A DNA stretch of 64,000 nucleotides from NCBI RefSeq assembly GCF_030362795.1, contig NZ_JAUCBM010000010.1, positions 41,961 to 105,960 on the forward strand, written 5' to 3'. Of this stretch, positions 1-8,558 are shown in pieces. Positions within the stretch are counted from its first letter, which is position 1, and every line of letters begins with the position of its first letter. The position numbers were made by a program, and so were the translations under genes. This DNA comes from Pseudochrobactrum kiredjianiae (GTDB taxonomy: Bacteria; Pseudomonadota; Alphaproteobacteria; Rhizobiales; Rhizobiaceae). A model generated the notes under the pieces. The model did not search any database. It was not told the DNA's origin and saw only the letters and a list, made by a program, of their open reading frames with translations.

Positions 1-2688
1 GGTAAAAATATCCTCGACTATCTGACGCAATATACGGGCGCTGTGGCGGGGGCTTTTTTCAGCGGCAGTGGTGGCCAATATCGACTGGGCGCTGTTTTGG
101 GCGTACCAGACACGAATAGTGTGCCTGAAGCTTTTGCTACACGCCAAGGATTGTTAGGGCAAGCGGCGGCAAAAGGGGATTTAATTGTTCTCAACGATGT
201 TCCAGACGGATATCTGGCCTTTGGATCAGCTCTTGGCAGGGACAAACCACGTCATCTCGTCATCATTCCAGCGGCCTTAAATGGCACGGTCAACTCAGTA
301 GTAGAACTTGGTTTTCTGGAACGAGTAGACGAAAATGTAATGACGCTGTTGAAAAGGGCTGCTGAAACAATCGCGGAGAGCGTTCAAGCTGCAGCATATC
401 GTGATGAGTTGCAGAATTTGCTCGAGGAAACACAGCAACAGTCTGAAGAGTTGCAGGCTCAGGGCGAAGAGCTCCGTGTTTCCAATGAGGAACTCGAAGA
501 GCAAAGCCGGGTCTTGAAAGAATCGCAGTCGCGGCTCGAACAACAACAAGCTGAACTTGAGCAAACTAACAGCCAACTCGAAGAGCAGGCAAATCAACTC
601 GAACTACAGCGGAGTGATCTGGAACGTGCCCACGCGTCGGTGCAAACGAAAGCCGAAGAACTGGAACGCTCCAGCCAGTATAAATCTGATTTTTTGGCGA
701 ACATGTCGCACGAGCTGCGCACACCGCTCAATTCGTCGTTGATCCTTGCTAAGCTTCTTGCGGACAATCCCGACGATAACTTGACCCAAGAGCAGGTCAA
801 ATATGCGCGAACCATTCAGTCTTCAGGCAATGATCTTCTCCATCTTATCAACGACATTCTTGATTTATCAAAAATCGAGGCCGGGCACGTTGAAATTCAT
901 CCGGAAGTCACGCCTCTTGCACGTCTTTCGACGGGTCTGAAGCAGCTGTTTCAGCCATTGGCAGATGAAAAAGACCTTAAGCTTGTTATCGACATTGATG
1001 ATCGTCTGCCGAAATCGTTAGTCACAGACCCTCAGCGACTGGAGCAAATACTTAAAAATCTTCTCGCCAATGCCCTCAAATTCACCGAACGGGGACAAGT
1101 TACGCTGTCAATCCGACTACAGGAAGGGCAACAAATCAGCTTTTCCGTAAAAGATAGTGGCATTGGGATATCTTCAGACCAGCTCAAAAGTATCTTCGAA
1201 GCATTTCATCAGGCAGACAGCACTATCAGCCGACGATTTGGCGGCACTGGACTTGGTCTGTCTATCTCAAGGCAGCTTGCCAGATTGTTGGGTGGCGCAA
1301 TCAGGGTGGAAAGCACCCTCGGAGAAGGCAGCAATTTCACCGTCACTTTGCCGCTGCAATATGAGCCTGGCGGGAACAGCGCATTGCCCCTCACGCAGAT
1401 TGTTGCGGCGGGAGAAACGCCCACGAACATGCCAGTTACATCCAAGATCTTGCCACAACCTTATCATTTGGAAGACGATCGTGATGCGCTCACTGATGAC
1501 AAGCGTGTTCTTCTGGTTATCGAAGATGATGACACATTCGCCGCAATTGTGCGCGATCTGTCTCGTGAGATGGGATTTCATTCTGTTGTGGCCCGCACAG
1601 CAGAGGAGGCCGTACGCTTAGCGCGTGAGTTTTCGCCAAATGCTATCGTGTTGGATGTTGGCCTGCCCGACGAGTCCGGTTTATCAGTTCTCGATCGGTT
1701 AAAAAACGACGTGCGCACCCGTCATATCCCAATCCATGTCATTTCTGCTGGCGATCATACCAGAACCGCTTACGCGCTTGGCGCTGTTGGTTATCTTAAC
1801 AAACCAGTCAGTCGTGAGGAGCTTGTTAATGTTCTGAGCCAGTTGCAAAATCGAATAACCAAACGTGTACATAAGGTTCTCATCGTTGAAGATGATGAGC
1901 GGCAGCGTGAAGCGGTTGCAAAACTTTTAAGTTCAAGCGATGTTGAGACTACAACTGCCGGCAATGTGGCCGAATGCCTCGATCTGCTGCGAGAGCAGAC
2001 TTTCGATTGCATGGTGCTGGATCTTTCTTTGCCCGATGAATCAGGCTTCTCACTGCTTGAAACACTTAGCAATGAAACTGCCTACGCATTTCCACCGGTG
2101 ATTGTTTATACTGGAAGAGAACTTTCCAGCGAAAGTGAGCAGAAACTCCGGCGGTATTCCAAGTCAATTATCATTAAAGGTGCAAAGTCCCCCGAGCGAC
2201 TGCTCGACGAAGTCAGTCTTTTCCTGCATCAGATCATTTCTGAATTGCCTGCAGAACAGCAACAGATGATCCGCAAAGCGCGTCATCGCGATGCGATGCT
2301 TGAGGGGCGTCGTATTCTCGTCGTTGAGGATGACATCCGTAACGTTTACGCACTCACGAATATATTGGAGCCGCGTGGTGCCCAGGTCATTATTGCCCGC
2401 AACGGCCAGGAGGCTATCGAAGTACTCAATCGGTCGCTCGAAAATGCCGAGGCACGTATTGATCTTGTATTGATGGATGTGATGATGCCTGTCATGGATG
2501 GATTGACAGCTACAAAGGAAATTCGTCGAAATCCAACCTGGAAGAAACTGCCAATTGTAACGCTGACGGCCAAAGCGATGCCTGATGATCAGCAACGCTG
2601 TATTGAAGCCGGCGCAAATGACTACATGGCGAAGCCGCTGGATGTTGATAAACTCTTGTCACTTGTTCGGGTCTGGATGCCGAAATGA
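1..2688 (+). CDS. Hybrid sensor histidine kinase with three receiver domains (5' end outside window)
   Basis: The reading frame is open from base 1, so the true start lies to the left. In order I see a GAF-like sensor segment (about 1-390), a long heptad coiled coil rich in E, Q and L (about 400-680), a HisKA box with NMSHELRTPLNS (phospho-accepting His codon near 709), an HATPase_c domain with DSGIGI and GGTGLGLSIS, then three receiver domains (about 1505-1840, 1870-2220, 2305-2670). The receivers carry the acceptor-site motifs VLDVGLPDESG, VLDLSLPDESG and LMDVMMPVMDG. No membrane segment is visible in this part, so it is probably cytosolic. Its stop overlaps the cheR start (ATGA), placing it first in a CheR/CheB phosphorelay operon. 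The input signal is unknown. Confidence 0.93.
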   Translation, partial: GKNILDYLTQYTGAVAGAFFSGSGGQYRLGAVLGVPDTNSVPEAFATRQGLLGQAAAKGDLIVLNDVPDGYLAFGSALGRDKPRHLVIIPAALNGTVNSVVELGFLERVDENVMTLLKRAAETIAESVQAAAYRDELQNLLEETQQQSEELQAQGEELRVSNEELEEQSRVLKESQSRLEQQQAELEQTNSQLEEQANQLELQRSDLERAHASVQTKAEELERSSQYKSDFLANMSHELRTPLNSSLILAKLLADNPDDNLTQEQVKYARTIQSSGNDLLHLINDILDLSKIEAGHVEIHPEVTPLARLSTGLKQLFQPLADEKDLKLVIDIDDRLPKSLVTDPQRLEQILKNLLANALKFTERGQVTLSIRLQEGQQISFSVKDSGIGISSDQLKSIFEAFHQADSTISRRFGGTGLGLSISRQLARLLGGAIRVESTLGEGSNFTVTLPLQYEPGGNSALPLTQIVAAGETPTNMPVTSKILPQPYHLEDDRDALTDDKRVLLVIEDDDTFAAIVRDLSREMGFHSVVARTAEEAVRLAREFSPNAIVLDVGLPDESGLSVLDRLKNDVRTRHIPIHVISAGDHTRTAYALGAVGYLNKPVSREELVNVLSQLQNRITKRVHKVLIVEDDERQREAVAKLLSSSDVETTTAGNVAECLDLLREQTFDCMVLDLSLPDESGFSLLETLSNETAYAFPPVIVYTGRELSSESEQKLRRYSKSIIIKGAKSPERLLDEVSLFLHQIISELPAEQQQMIRKARHRDAMLEGRRILVVEDDIRNVYALTNILEPRGAQVIIARNGQEAIEVLNRSLENAEARIDLVLMDVMMPVMDGLTATKEIRRNPTWKKLPIVTLTAKAMPDDQQRCIEAGANDYMAKPLDVDKLLSLVRVWMPK

Positions 2689-3524
2689 CAGGGCCATTTG
2701 AGCACGGCTCCGCTGAAGAAATTGAGATCCGGTTGTTGCTGGAGGCACTGTACCTTCGATACCATTATGACTTCCGAAGCTATTCGCTTAGTTCGATCAA
2801 GCGTCGGCTTCGGCAGGCACGCGAACAGATGGGCTTTGCCAGTTTTTCTGCGATGCAGGAAAGTGTGTTGCATGATGCAAATATGCTTCCGCATTTGCTG
2901 CGCTACCTCACAGTTCAAGTCAGCGATATGTTCCGTGATCCAAGCTATTTTCGAGCCATTCGCGAGCATGTTGTGCCGCATTTGCGAACTTATCCCTCAC
3001 TCAAGGTTTGGATTGCTGGATGCTCGAGTGGCGAGGAGCTTTACTCCATGGTCATTCTTTTTCGTGAAGAGGGTTTGGAGGAGCGAACGCTCTTTTACGC
3101 CACCGATATTAATCCGGAGGCACTCCAAGCGGCCGAGGCCGGTGTCTATCCGATTGATCGCGTGCAGTCGTTCACTTCCAATCACCAGCAATCAGGCGGT
3201 TTGACATCGCTATCTGACTATTATCAAGCTGCATATGGTAGGGTTTCGTTTGATAGGTCACTGCGTCGAAACGTTGTGTTCTCGGATCACAGCCTCGCTA
3301 CCGATGCTGTTTTTGGAGAGATGCACCTGATTTCATGCCGCAACGTGCTCATCTATTTTGATCACGACCTGAAAAATCACGTACTGGGCTTGTTCAAAAG
3401 TTCCTTAGCCCATCGTGGATTTCTTGGATTGGGGGCAAAAGAAAGCGTACGCTTTTCTCGTTACGCGGACACATTCGCTGATTTTGTGCGTGAGGATAAA
3501 ATTTATCAGAAGGTTTCGTCATGA
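2685..3524 (+). CDS. CheR-type protein-glutamate O-methyltransferase
   Basis: The 279-residue product has the CheR layout: an N-terminal helical domain, then a SAM-binding Rossmann domain with WIAGCSSGEELYSM (motif I) and the C-terminal CRNVLIYFD motif. CheR proteins methylate glutamates of chemoreceptors using SAM. It starts inside the stop of the hybrid kinase and its own stop overlaps the cheB start, so translation is coupled. No chemoreceptor, CheA or CheW gene is seen, so it may act on kinase coiled coils or on an alternative output rather than on flagellar chemotaxis. That role is inference; the family assignment is firm. Confidence 0.9.
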   Translation: MTGPFEHGSAEEIEIRLLLEALYLRYHYDFRSYSLSSIKRRLRQAREQMGFASFSAMQESVLHDANMLPHLLRYLTVQVSDMFRDPSYFRAIREHVVPHLRTYPSLKVWIAGCSSGEELYSMVILFREEGLEERTLFYATDINPEALQAAEAGVYPIDRVQSFTSNHQQSGGLTSLSDYYQAAYGRVSFDRSLRRNVVFSDHSLATDAVFGEMHLISCRNVLIYFDHDLKNHVLGLFKSSLAHRGFLGLGAKESVRFSRYADTFADFVREDKIYQKVSS

Positions 3525-4087
3525 CGGTCTCCAAAACGCAGGCCGTAGTCATCGGTGCGTCGGCGGGAGCCTTTGATGCATTGTCGGCAATCCTGCCCTC
3601 TCTCCCTATCAGTTTCCAATTGCCTGTAATGGTTGTGGTGCATCTTCCGCCAGACAAGCGCAGCTTGATGGCCGGTCTTTTTCGGCACAAATGCAATCTG
3701 TTAGTGGAAGAGGCAGAAGATAAGCAGCCACTGTGTTCTGGCACAATTTATTTCGCGCCACCTGATTATCATATGCTTGTTGAAAGGGATCATACACTGT
3801 CGCTTTCCCAAGATGCGCCAGTTCTCTATTCGCGCCCATCTATCGACGTTCTTTTTGAAAGCGCGTCCGATATCTTCGGATCCACACTTCTGGGCATCGT
3901 GCTAACAGGGGGCAATGAAGACGGTGCCAAGGGTTTACAATCTATAACGGCGGCAGGTGGTAAAGCACTTGTTCAGGACCCCCAAAGCGCTTTCGTACCG
4001 ACGATGCCAGAAGCTGCTATCACGTCTTGTCCGGATGCCAAAATTTTATCGCTTAAAGCGATAGCGCAATATTTGAGAGAGGTTTAG
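3521..4087 (+). CDS. CheB-type protein-glutamate methylesterase, catalytic domain only
   Basis: At 188 residues it is only the CheB catalytic domain, without the N-terminal receiver of chemotaxis CheB. The catalytic triad is visible: Ser14 in IGASAG, His41 in VVVHLPP and Asp134 in VLTGGNEDG. It would hydrolyse methyl-glutamate or deamidate glutamine on a partner protein, reversing the adjacent CheR. The start overlaps the cheR stop by four bases and the next gene follows after 8 bp. The missing receiver implies activity control by the neighbouring kinases through another route. Stand-alone CheB/CheR pairs beside hybrid kinases are known in Rhizobiales. Confidence 0.9.
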   Translation: MTVSKTQAVVIGASAGAFDALSAILPSLPISFQLPVMVVVHLPPDKRSLMAGLFRHKCNLLVEEAEDKQPLCSGTIYFAPPDYHMLVERDHTLSLSQDAPVLYSRPSIDVLFESASDIFGSTLLGIVLTGGNEDGAKGLQSITAAGGKALVQDPQSAFVPTMPEAAITSCPDAKILSLKAIAQYLREV

Positions 4088-4095
4088 GTCAACAC

Positions 4096-5154
4096 ATGGA
4101 ACCCATTTCGTTTCTTCTCGTTGACGATCTTGAGGAAAATCTTATCGCATTGGAGGCGTTGCTTCGTAGGGAGGGTTTGAGGATACTGAAAGCCAATTCT
4201 GGTGATCAGGCACTTGAACTCCTTCTTCAACACGATATTGCTCTTGCTCTTGTCGATGTTCACATGCCTGGGCTTGACGGTTTTCAGCTCGCAGAACTAA
4301 TGCGCGGAAACGAGCGCACCCGTCACGTTCCAATTATTTTCGTAACGGCTGGTGGTAGTGGACAGCGACGCTTTCAGGGTTATGAAGCAGGAGCAGTAGA
4401 CTTCATACAGAAACCTATCGAACCCGATATCTTGCGCAGCAAGGCCGATGTTTTTTATGAATTATTTCGGCAGCGTCAACAGCTTGCTTTTCAACGCGAC
4501 GAACTCGCTGTTCAGGCTGCGGCCTTGCGCCAATCAGCGCAGGAAAAAGACATTCTTCTTCAGGAAATCAATCACCGCATTAAAAACTTGTTTGGCTTGA
4601 CATCTGGCTTGATATCACTCAGCGCTCGATCCACAGACAACATAGATGACCTTGTCACCAACTTGCGGTCTCGCATGCAAGCCCTTGCGCGCGCGCACGA
4701 ACTCACCCTTCCTATACCCGGAACGAATGAAGCCAACGAGAGATCCACATCCGTGGTGGCGCTTATTGAAGCCATCCTCGCACCGCACATTAGCGAACAA
4801 AAGTCGGCTGTTACAATTACCGGAACCGATGCAGTCCTTTCCGGTAAGGCACTGACGTCCCTGGCTCTTTTGTTGCACGAGTTGACCACGAACTCTGCAA
4901 AGTATGGCGCGCTTTCTTCACCAGAAGGCCAACTGGCGATTGAGATTAATCTGGAAGCAGAACTCCTTCACCTTCATTGGAGAGAGATAGGCGTTAAAAT
5001 GCTATCCAAACAACCTGAGCGTCAAGGATTTGGGGCCACGCTTGAAAAGGCCACTGTGCAAGGTTTGAATGGGAAGATCTCTCGTGATTGGTGTCCAGAT
5101 GGATTGTCTTTGGTTCTTAAAGTTCCATCAGCCCAACTTAATGCCCATCTTTAA
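4096..5154 (+). CDS. Receiver-HisKA_2/HWE-type histidine kinase
   Basis: The 352-residue protein begins with a receiver domain (about residues 5-120, with LVDVHMPGLDGF and the conserved K in FIQKPIEP). A short coiled linker follows, then a HisKA_2/HWE phospho-accepting region (LLQEINHRIKNLFGLTSGL, about 155-175) and an HATPase domain with LLHELTTNSAKYGALS. This receiver-plus-kinase architecture lets one phosphorelay feed another. Kinases of this class control the PhyR/EcfG general stress response in Alphaproteobacteria, and EcfG-like promoters occur downstream in this window. A link between the two is inference. It is the fourth gene of the operon. Confidence 0.88.
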   Translation: MEPISFLLVDDLEENLIALEALLRREGLRILKANSGDQALELLLQHDIALALVDVHMPGLDGFQLAELMRGNERTRHVPIIFVTAGGSGQRRFQGYEAGAVDFIQKPIEPDILRSKADVFYELFRQRQQLAFQRDELAVQAAALRQSAQEKDILLQEINHRIKNLFGLTSGLISLSARSTDNIDDLVTNLRSRMQALARAHELTLPIPGTNEANERSTSVVALIEAILAPHISEQKSAVTITGTDAVLSGKALTSLALLLHELTTNSAKYGALSSPEGQLAIEINLEAELLHLHWREIGVKMLSKQPERQGFGATLEKATVQGLNGKISRDWCPDGLSLVLKVPSAQLNAHL

Positions 5155-5240
5155 AATTAAATTTAAAAATAGTCAGTTGGCGAGGGATCGTTTTAGCTTG
5201 ATGCGTGTTGTCAGTTTGAAAAGCATTTTAAGGAAATTTA

Positions 5241-5654
5241 ATGACTGACAATAGCATTCCCTATGCCCTGGTGGCTGAAGATGACGTAATAATTCGTATG
5301 GATGCCATAGATATTCTAGAAACAGCAGGTTTTCGCATCATAGAAGCCAGTAATGTCGAAGAAGCATTAAAATTGCTGAATGACGATGCAGAAAAATTCG
5401 ATCTTTTGTTCACAGACGTACAAATGCCGCCAAGTGAGCAGACTGGCTTTGATCTCGCGCGTCATTGTTCAAAACATTGGCCTCACATAAGAATTTTAAT
5501 TGCTTCCGGGATGATGGTGTCAGAAGACAATGATGTACCTGATGGAGCGATTTTTGTAAGAAAGCCATTCTGTGCGCACGTGATCTATAATCATCTTCAA
5601 GTTATTCTGCCTGACAGTAAGAGACCTGAGCTACTAAAAAAAATGGTTATTTAA
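5241..5654 (+). CDS. Single-domain response regulator
   Basis: The product (137 residues) is a lone receiver: acidic pair EDD near the N terminus, acceptor Asp in LLFTDVQMP, and the KPF lysine near residue 110. There is no output domain, so it probably acts as a phosphate relay or sink or by protein contact. It follows the HisKA_2 kinase by 86 bp of A+T-rich DNA. A plausible ribosome site (AAGGAA) lies 5 bp before the ATG. It is likely the cognate partner of the kinase just upstream. Confidence 0.88.
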   Translation: MTDNSIPYALVAEDDVIIRMDAIDILETAGFRIIEASNVEEALKLLNDDAEKFDLLFTDVQMPPSEQTGFDLARHCSKHWPHIRILIASGMMVSEDNDVPDGAIFVRKPFCAHVIYNHLQVILPDSKRPELLKKMVI

Positions 5655-5879
5655 TTTAATCCTTAAAGAAAACGCTCGGAGCGTGAATATAACCCTTCTT
5701 GCTCACTTTTCAGATCAACACTGCCTTGAACTGAATAAGCGAGCGAAATTACCGTGGAAGGTACATCTCCTCTATACTTTTTTGAAAGTTTACCCTAATC
5801 ATAAAGCCAATATTGTCTGGTTAAATTCGCAACACGACTTTGGTACGTGTAACGTGTCCATCTTTCAAAGTGAATTGTA

Positions 5880-6597
5880 CTGACATACCTGAAGATCGGG
5901 GGAAACCGTACTCAATTACGTTACAATTATTAAGAATGCCTGTCTCCCAGATGTGTTTGAAAATAATGCGGATCAATTAAATCCGGTGAATAAACCTTCT
6001 GAGTGCCTCACTTATTTGCTCGATAGCAGATATTGTGAAACTGATAGAATGTCCCAAATAGCTTTGGACCCATTTCGATCATTATAAATCGGGAGCTGAC
6101 AAGGTTCGCGCCATCTGCGATTTTGTAAACTCACATTTGAAATTCTCATATGGATCCGCCTGTTAAACGCGAACCCCACTTGAGACCTAAAATGAGCGAG
6201 TGGGTGGGTGCAGAGATTTCGCGCACTTGGCTATTACGCTCTGTCGTGAACTCAATATGCCCCTGCGCTATGCAAACGGTTTTATGGGCGCTATTGGAGT
6301 TCCCGCTGATCCATCACCAATGGACTACAATGCTTGGGTTGAAGTTTACCTCGATGGAAGGTGGTTTACTGTTGATGCCCGTCATAACCAGCCAAGGATA
6401 GGGCGGATTCTCGTGGCGCGTGGCAGAGACGACAGCGACATTCCGCTATTTTCAACCTTTGGGTCGCATTAGCTTAACAGGTTTGAAGTATGGACCGAAG
6501 AATACAAAGGCCTCAATACAAATATCAGCAATCACACCCGCCCATTGCGTTTAACAACTGCGCCCTTTGGGCCAGCTGGGCGATCCCCGTATAATTT
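5880..6597 (+). pseudogene. Degraded transglutaminase-like protein gene
   Basis: Stitched across frames, the segment reads like the C-terminal two thirds of a bacterial transglutaminase-like (cysteine protease fold) protein. There is a LLDSRYCETDR block near 6020, DKVRAICDFVNSHLKFSY near 6100-6150, the catalytic-cysteine block GGCRDFAHLAITLCRE (about 6203-6250) and the catalytic-His block DARHNQPRIGRIL (about 6375-6415), then KVWTEE-like residues after a stop near 6472. At least three frame changes and stops interrupt it, and no start is credible. Intact relatives are about 260-300 residues. It follows the signalling operon and is bordered downstream by an IS3 element. Confidence 0.75.
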
Positions 6598-6854
6598 TAG
6601 GCGTGAGTCAATTTAGTAATGCTCTTATTTAAAAATGTGACATTTATCCTCAAACGCATTGTTGAAACATCGAATAGATTTTCCAAGGCTTTTGGTGCTT
6701 ATCATCTTTTTCTTCCTGCTTCTTAGTCTATCAATTCATGATAGGGCGTTATGCTAGGTTGGGTTCTATTCTATTAATAATGCCCTCCGGATCTCGACGC
6801 TGATTTCAGAGTACTGTGGACTTGCACCGGTTGTTTTCCGGTCATGTGCTCATG

Positions 6855-7712
6855 TTATGCGGCTTTTTTCTCGAAGGCCACAGGTGATTTCCAGCCGAGC
6901 GTTGAATGTCTTCGGCGTGGATTATAAAAACCGTTTATATATTCGAAGATTGCAACCTCAACATCACGCCTGGTTTGCCAGCGCCTGCGCCAAACCAGCT
7001 CTGCCTTTAATGATTTAAAGAAACTTTCTACTGCAGAATTATCGAAGCAATTACCTTTCCCGCTCATTGATGGCACCAGTTTGTGCTGACGTAAAAGCTT
7101 CTGATAGTCATGGGCGCAGTATTGGCTTCCGCGGTCTGTGTGTTGAATACAACCCGGGGGTGGTTTGCGTAAAGCCAACGCCATATTAAGTGCCCTCAGT
7201 GCGAGATCCTGCTTTAATCGATCACTGATTGCCCATCCAATCACTCGGCGTGAATACAGATCAAGGATAACTGCAAGATAGACCCATCCTTCTCTGGTCC
7301 AAACATAAGTGATATCGCCTGCCCATTTCTGGTTGGTTGCGCTCGTGCTAAAGTCTTGCTTCAATAGGTTTGGTGTGATGTTGAAGGTATGATTACTATC
7401 AGTTGTACGTTTGAATTTGCGCGTTCGAACAACAGTAATGTTATTTTGACGCATCAAACGCCCGACCCGACGCTGTCCGACCTGCAGGCCCAGCGCTTTC
7501 AATTCTTCTGTCATACGTGGCCTGCCATAACTTCCCAGACACAGCCGATGCTGCTCGCGTATATGCGCCAGAAGAATAAGATCACGGCGCTGGCGTAGTG
7601 ATGGAGGACGGCGTTTCCAAGCGCGTAAGCCGCGATCTGTTACACCCATCAAAAGGCATATGCGTGAACGTGAGAGGAAACCACGGTAATCCGTAATAAA
7701 CTGAAATCTCAC
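6855..7712 (-). CDS. IS3-family transposase OrfB (DDE integrase)
   Basis: The 285-residue product has the IS3 OrfB layout: HTH_21-like N-terminal region (LRAWKRRPPSLRQRRDL) and an rve DDE core with WAGDITYVWT (first Asp), HTDRGSQYCAHDY (second Asp) and NCFDNSAVESFFKSLKAEL (Glu), ending with YNPRRRHSTLGWKSP. It overlaps orfA by four bases, so a programmed frameshift would give the OrfAB transposase typical of this family. It appears intact. Confidence 0.92.
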   Translation of the reverse strand: MRFQFITDYRGFLSRSRICLLMGVTDRGLRAWKRRPPSLRQRRDLILLAHIREQHRLCLGSYGRPRMTEELKALGLQVGQRRVGRLMRQNNITVVRTRKFKRTTDSNHTFNITPNLLKQDFSTSATNQKWAGDITYVWTREGWVYLAVILDLYSRRVIGWAISDRLKQDLALRALNMALALRKPPPGCIQHTDRGSQYCAHDYQKLLRQHKLVPSMSGKGNCFDNSAVESFFKSLKAELVWRRRWQTRRDVEVAIFEYINGFYNPRRRHSTLGWKSPVAFEKKAA

Positions 7713-8005
7713 GGCTTTTGAGCCGCGAAGAATATTGCAGCCTTTTTTAAAATTTCCCTCTCCTCGCGAAGTATGCGGTTCTCTTTACGCAAACGCTCAT
7801 TCTCACGCAGAAAATCAGCATCGTGTGCCGGAACCTTAGCCTCATCGGAAATACTTGCGATCCATTTCCCAAGTGTCGAAAGACCAATACTTAAATCCGA
7901 TGCAACTTGACGGCGCGTCAAGCCACTAGTGAGCGCAATGCGAACCGCATCACGCTTGAACTCATCACTATGTTTTAACGACATATAGGGTCTCCTTGAT
8001 GACAA
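7709..8005 (-). CDS. IS3-family transposase OrfA (helix-turn-helix)
   Basis: The 98-residue product carries an N-terminal HTH (RDAVRIALTSGLTRRQVASD) and a C-terminal leucine-zipper-like helix (DFLRENERLRKENRILREE), as in IS3 OrfA proteins. It binds the terminal repeats and, as OrfA alone, usually limits transposition. It lies directly inside the right terminal repeat and overlaps orfB. Confidence 0.9.
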   Translation of the reverse strand: MSSRRPYMSLKHSDEFKRDAVRIALTSGLTRRQVASDLSIGLSTLGKWIASISDEAKVPAHDADFLRENERLRKENRILREEREILKKAAIFFAAQKP

Positions 8006-8075
8006 CTATTGCTCTCAAAAAGACCGGAACGAAACCGATGCAAGTCCACTGTACCTTGAAAATCAAAACTCCCTT

Positions 8076-8100
8076 GGAACAAATTTTAGTGATTATCGTT
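8076..8100 (+). promoter_or_regulatory. EcfG-type general-stress promoter of csbD
   Basis: GGAAC at 8076-8080 is followed after exactly 16 bp by CGTT at 8097-8100, which matches the alphaproteobacterial EcfG consensus. The csbD ATG is 43 bp downstream. The nearby IS3 insertion ends just before it and leaves it intact. Confidence 0.72.
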
Positions 8101-8143
8101 CTTATAATAGAGTACAAAATAGTAGTTTAGGGAGATATTTAAA

Positions 8144-8335
8144 ATGAGCAGTACCTCAGATAAGGTATCCGGCAAGGCTAACGAAATCGCTGGTAAGGCT
8201 AAGCAGTCAATTGGCAAAGCCATTGATAACAAAGAGATGCAAGCCAAAGGGCTGGCTCAGGAAGCCAAGGGCGATGCACAGCAGGCCAAGGGTAAGGCAA
8301 AAGATGCCGTAAAGAGCGTTATCGATAAAGCCTAA
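8144..8335 (+). CDS. CsbD-family stress protein
   Basis: A 63-residue, very hydrophilic, Lys/Ala-rich protein with the CsbD pattern of repeated GKA/GKAKQ and KGLAQEAKGDAQQAKGKAKDA segments and no membrane span. CsbD proteins are small general-stress proteins of uncertain molecular function. The start follows a GGGAG ribosome site. The perfect EcfG-type promoter upstream and the strong hairpin terminator downstream make it a monocistronic stress gene. Confidence 0.9.
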   Translation: MSSTSDKVSGKANEIAGKAKQSIGKAIDNKEMQAKGLAQEAKGDAQQAKGKAKDAVKSVIDKA

Positions 8336-8352
8336 TCGATTGTGCCCCGTGG

Positions 8353-8384
8353 AAAAGCTTACTGCTTTAAGCAGTAAGCTTTTT
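8353..8384 (+). terminator. Rho-independent terminator of csbD
   Basis: A perfect stem of about 13 bp (AAAAGCTTACTGC paired with GCAGTAAGCTTTT) with a TTTAA loop, ending in a T run, 18 bp after the csbD stop. Confidence 0.88.
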
Positions 8385-8558
8385 GTGCATCGTGGTGAAC
8401 CCGATATCTGGTTTACTTTGTCGAAGAGCGGCAGTTGTACAAATTAAAGCCCAGTCAATATTTTCGTCGCCAACACTCTTTTCAAATACTTTGCTATTTT
8501 AAATGCCAGCTCTACCTAACAATTTGCGGAATAAGAACACGAACTAATAAGAGGCATC

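Larger units (their letters stand above)
6811..8054 (-). mobile_element. IS3-family insertion sequence, complete, with GTAC target duplication
   Basis: Imperfect terminal inverted repeats begin TGTGGACTTGCACCGG (from 6815) and, read from the other strand, AGTGGACTTGCATCGG (ending 8050). They are flanked by a direct GTAC at 6811-6814 and 8051-8054 that looks like a target duplication. The element proper is about 1236 bp and carries overlapping orfA and orfB on the minus strand. It lies between the transglutaminase pseudogene and csbD, ending 21 bp before the start of the csbD promoter match. Confidence 0.88.
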
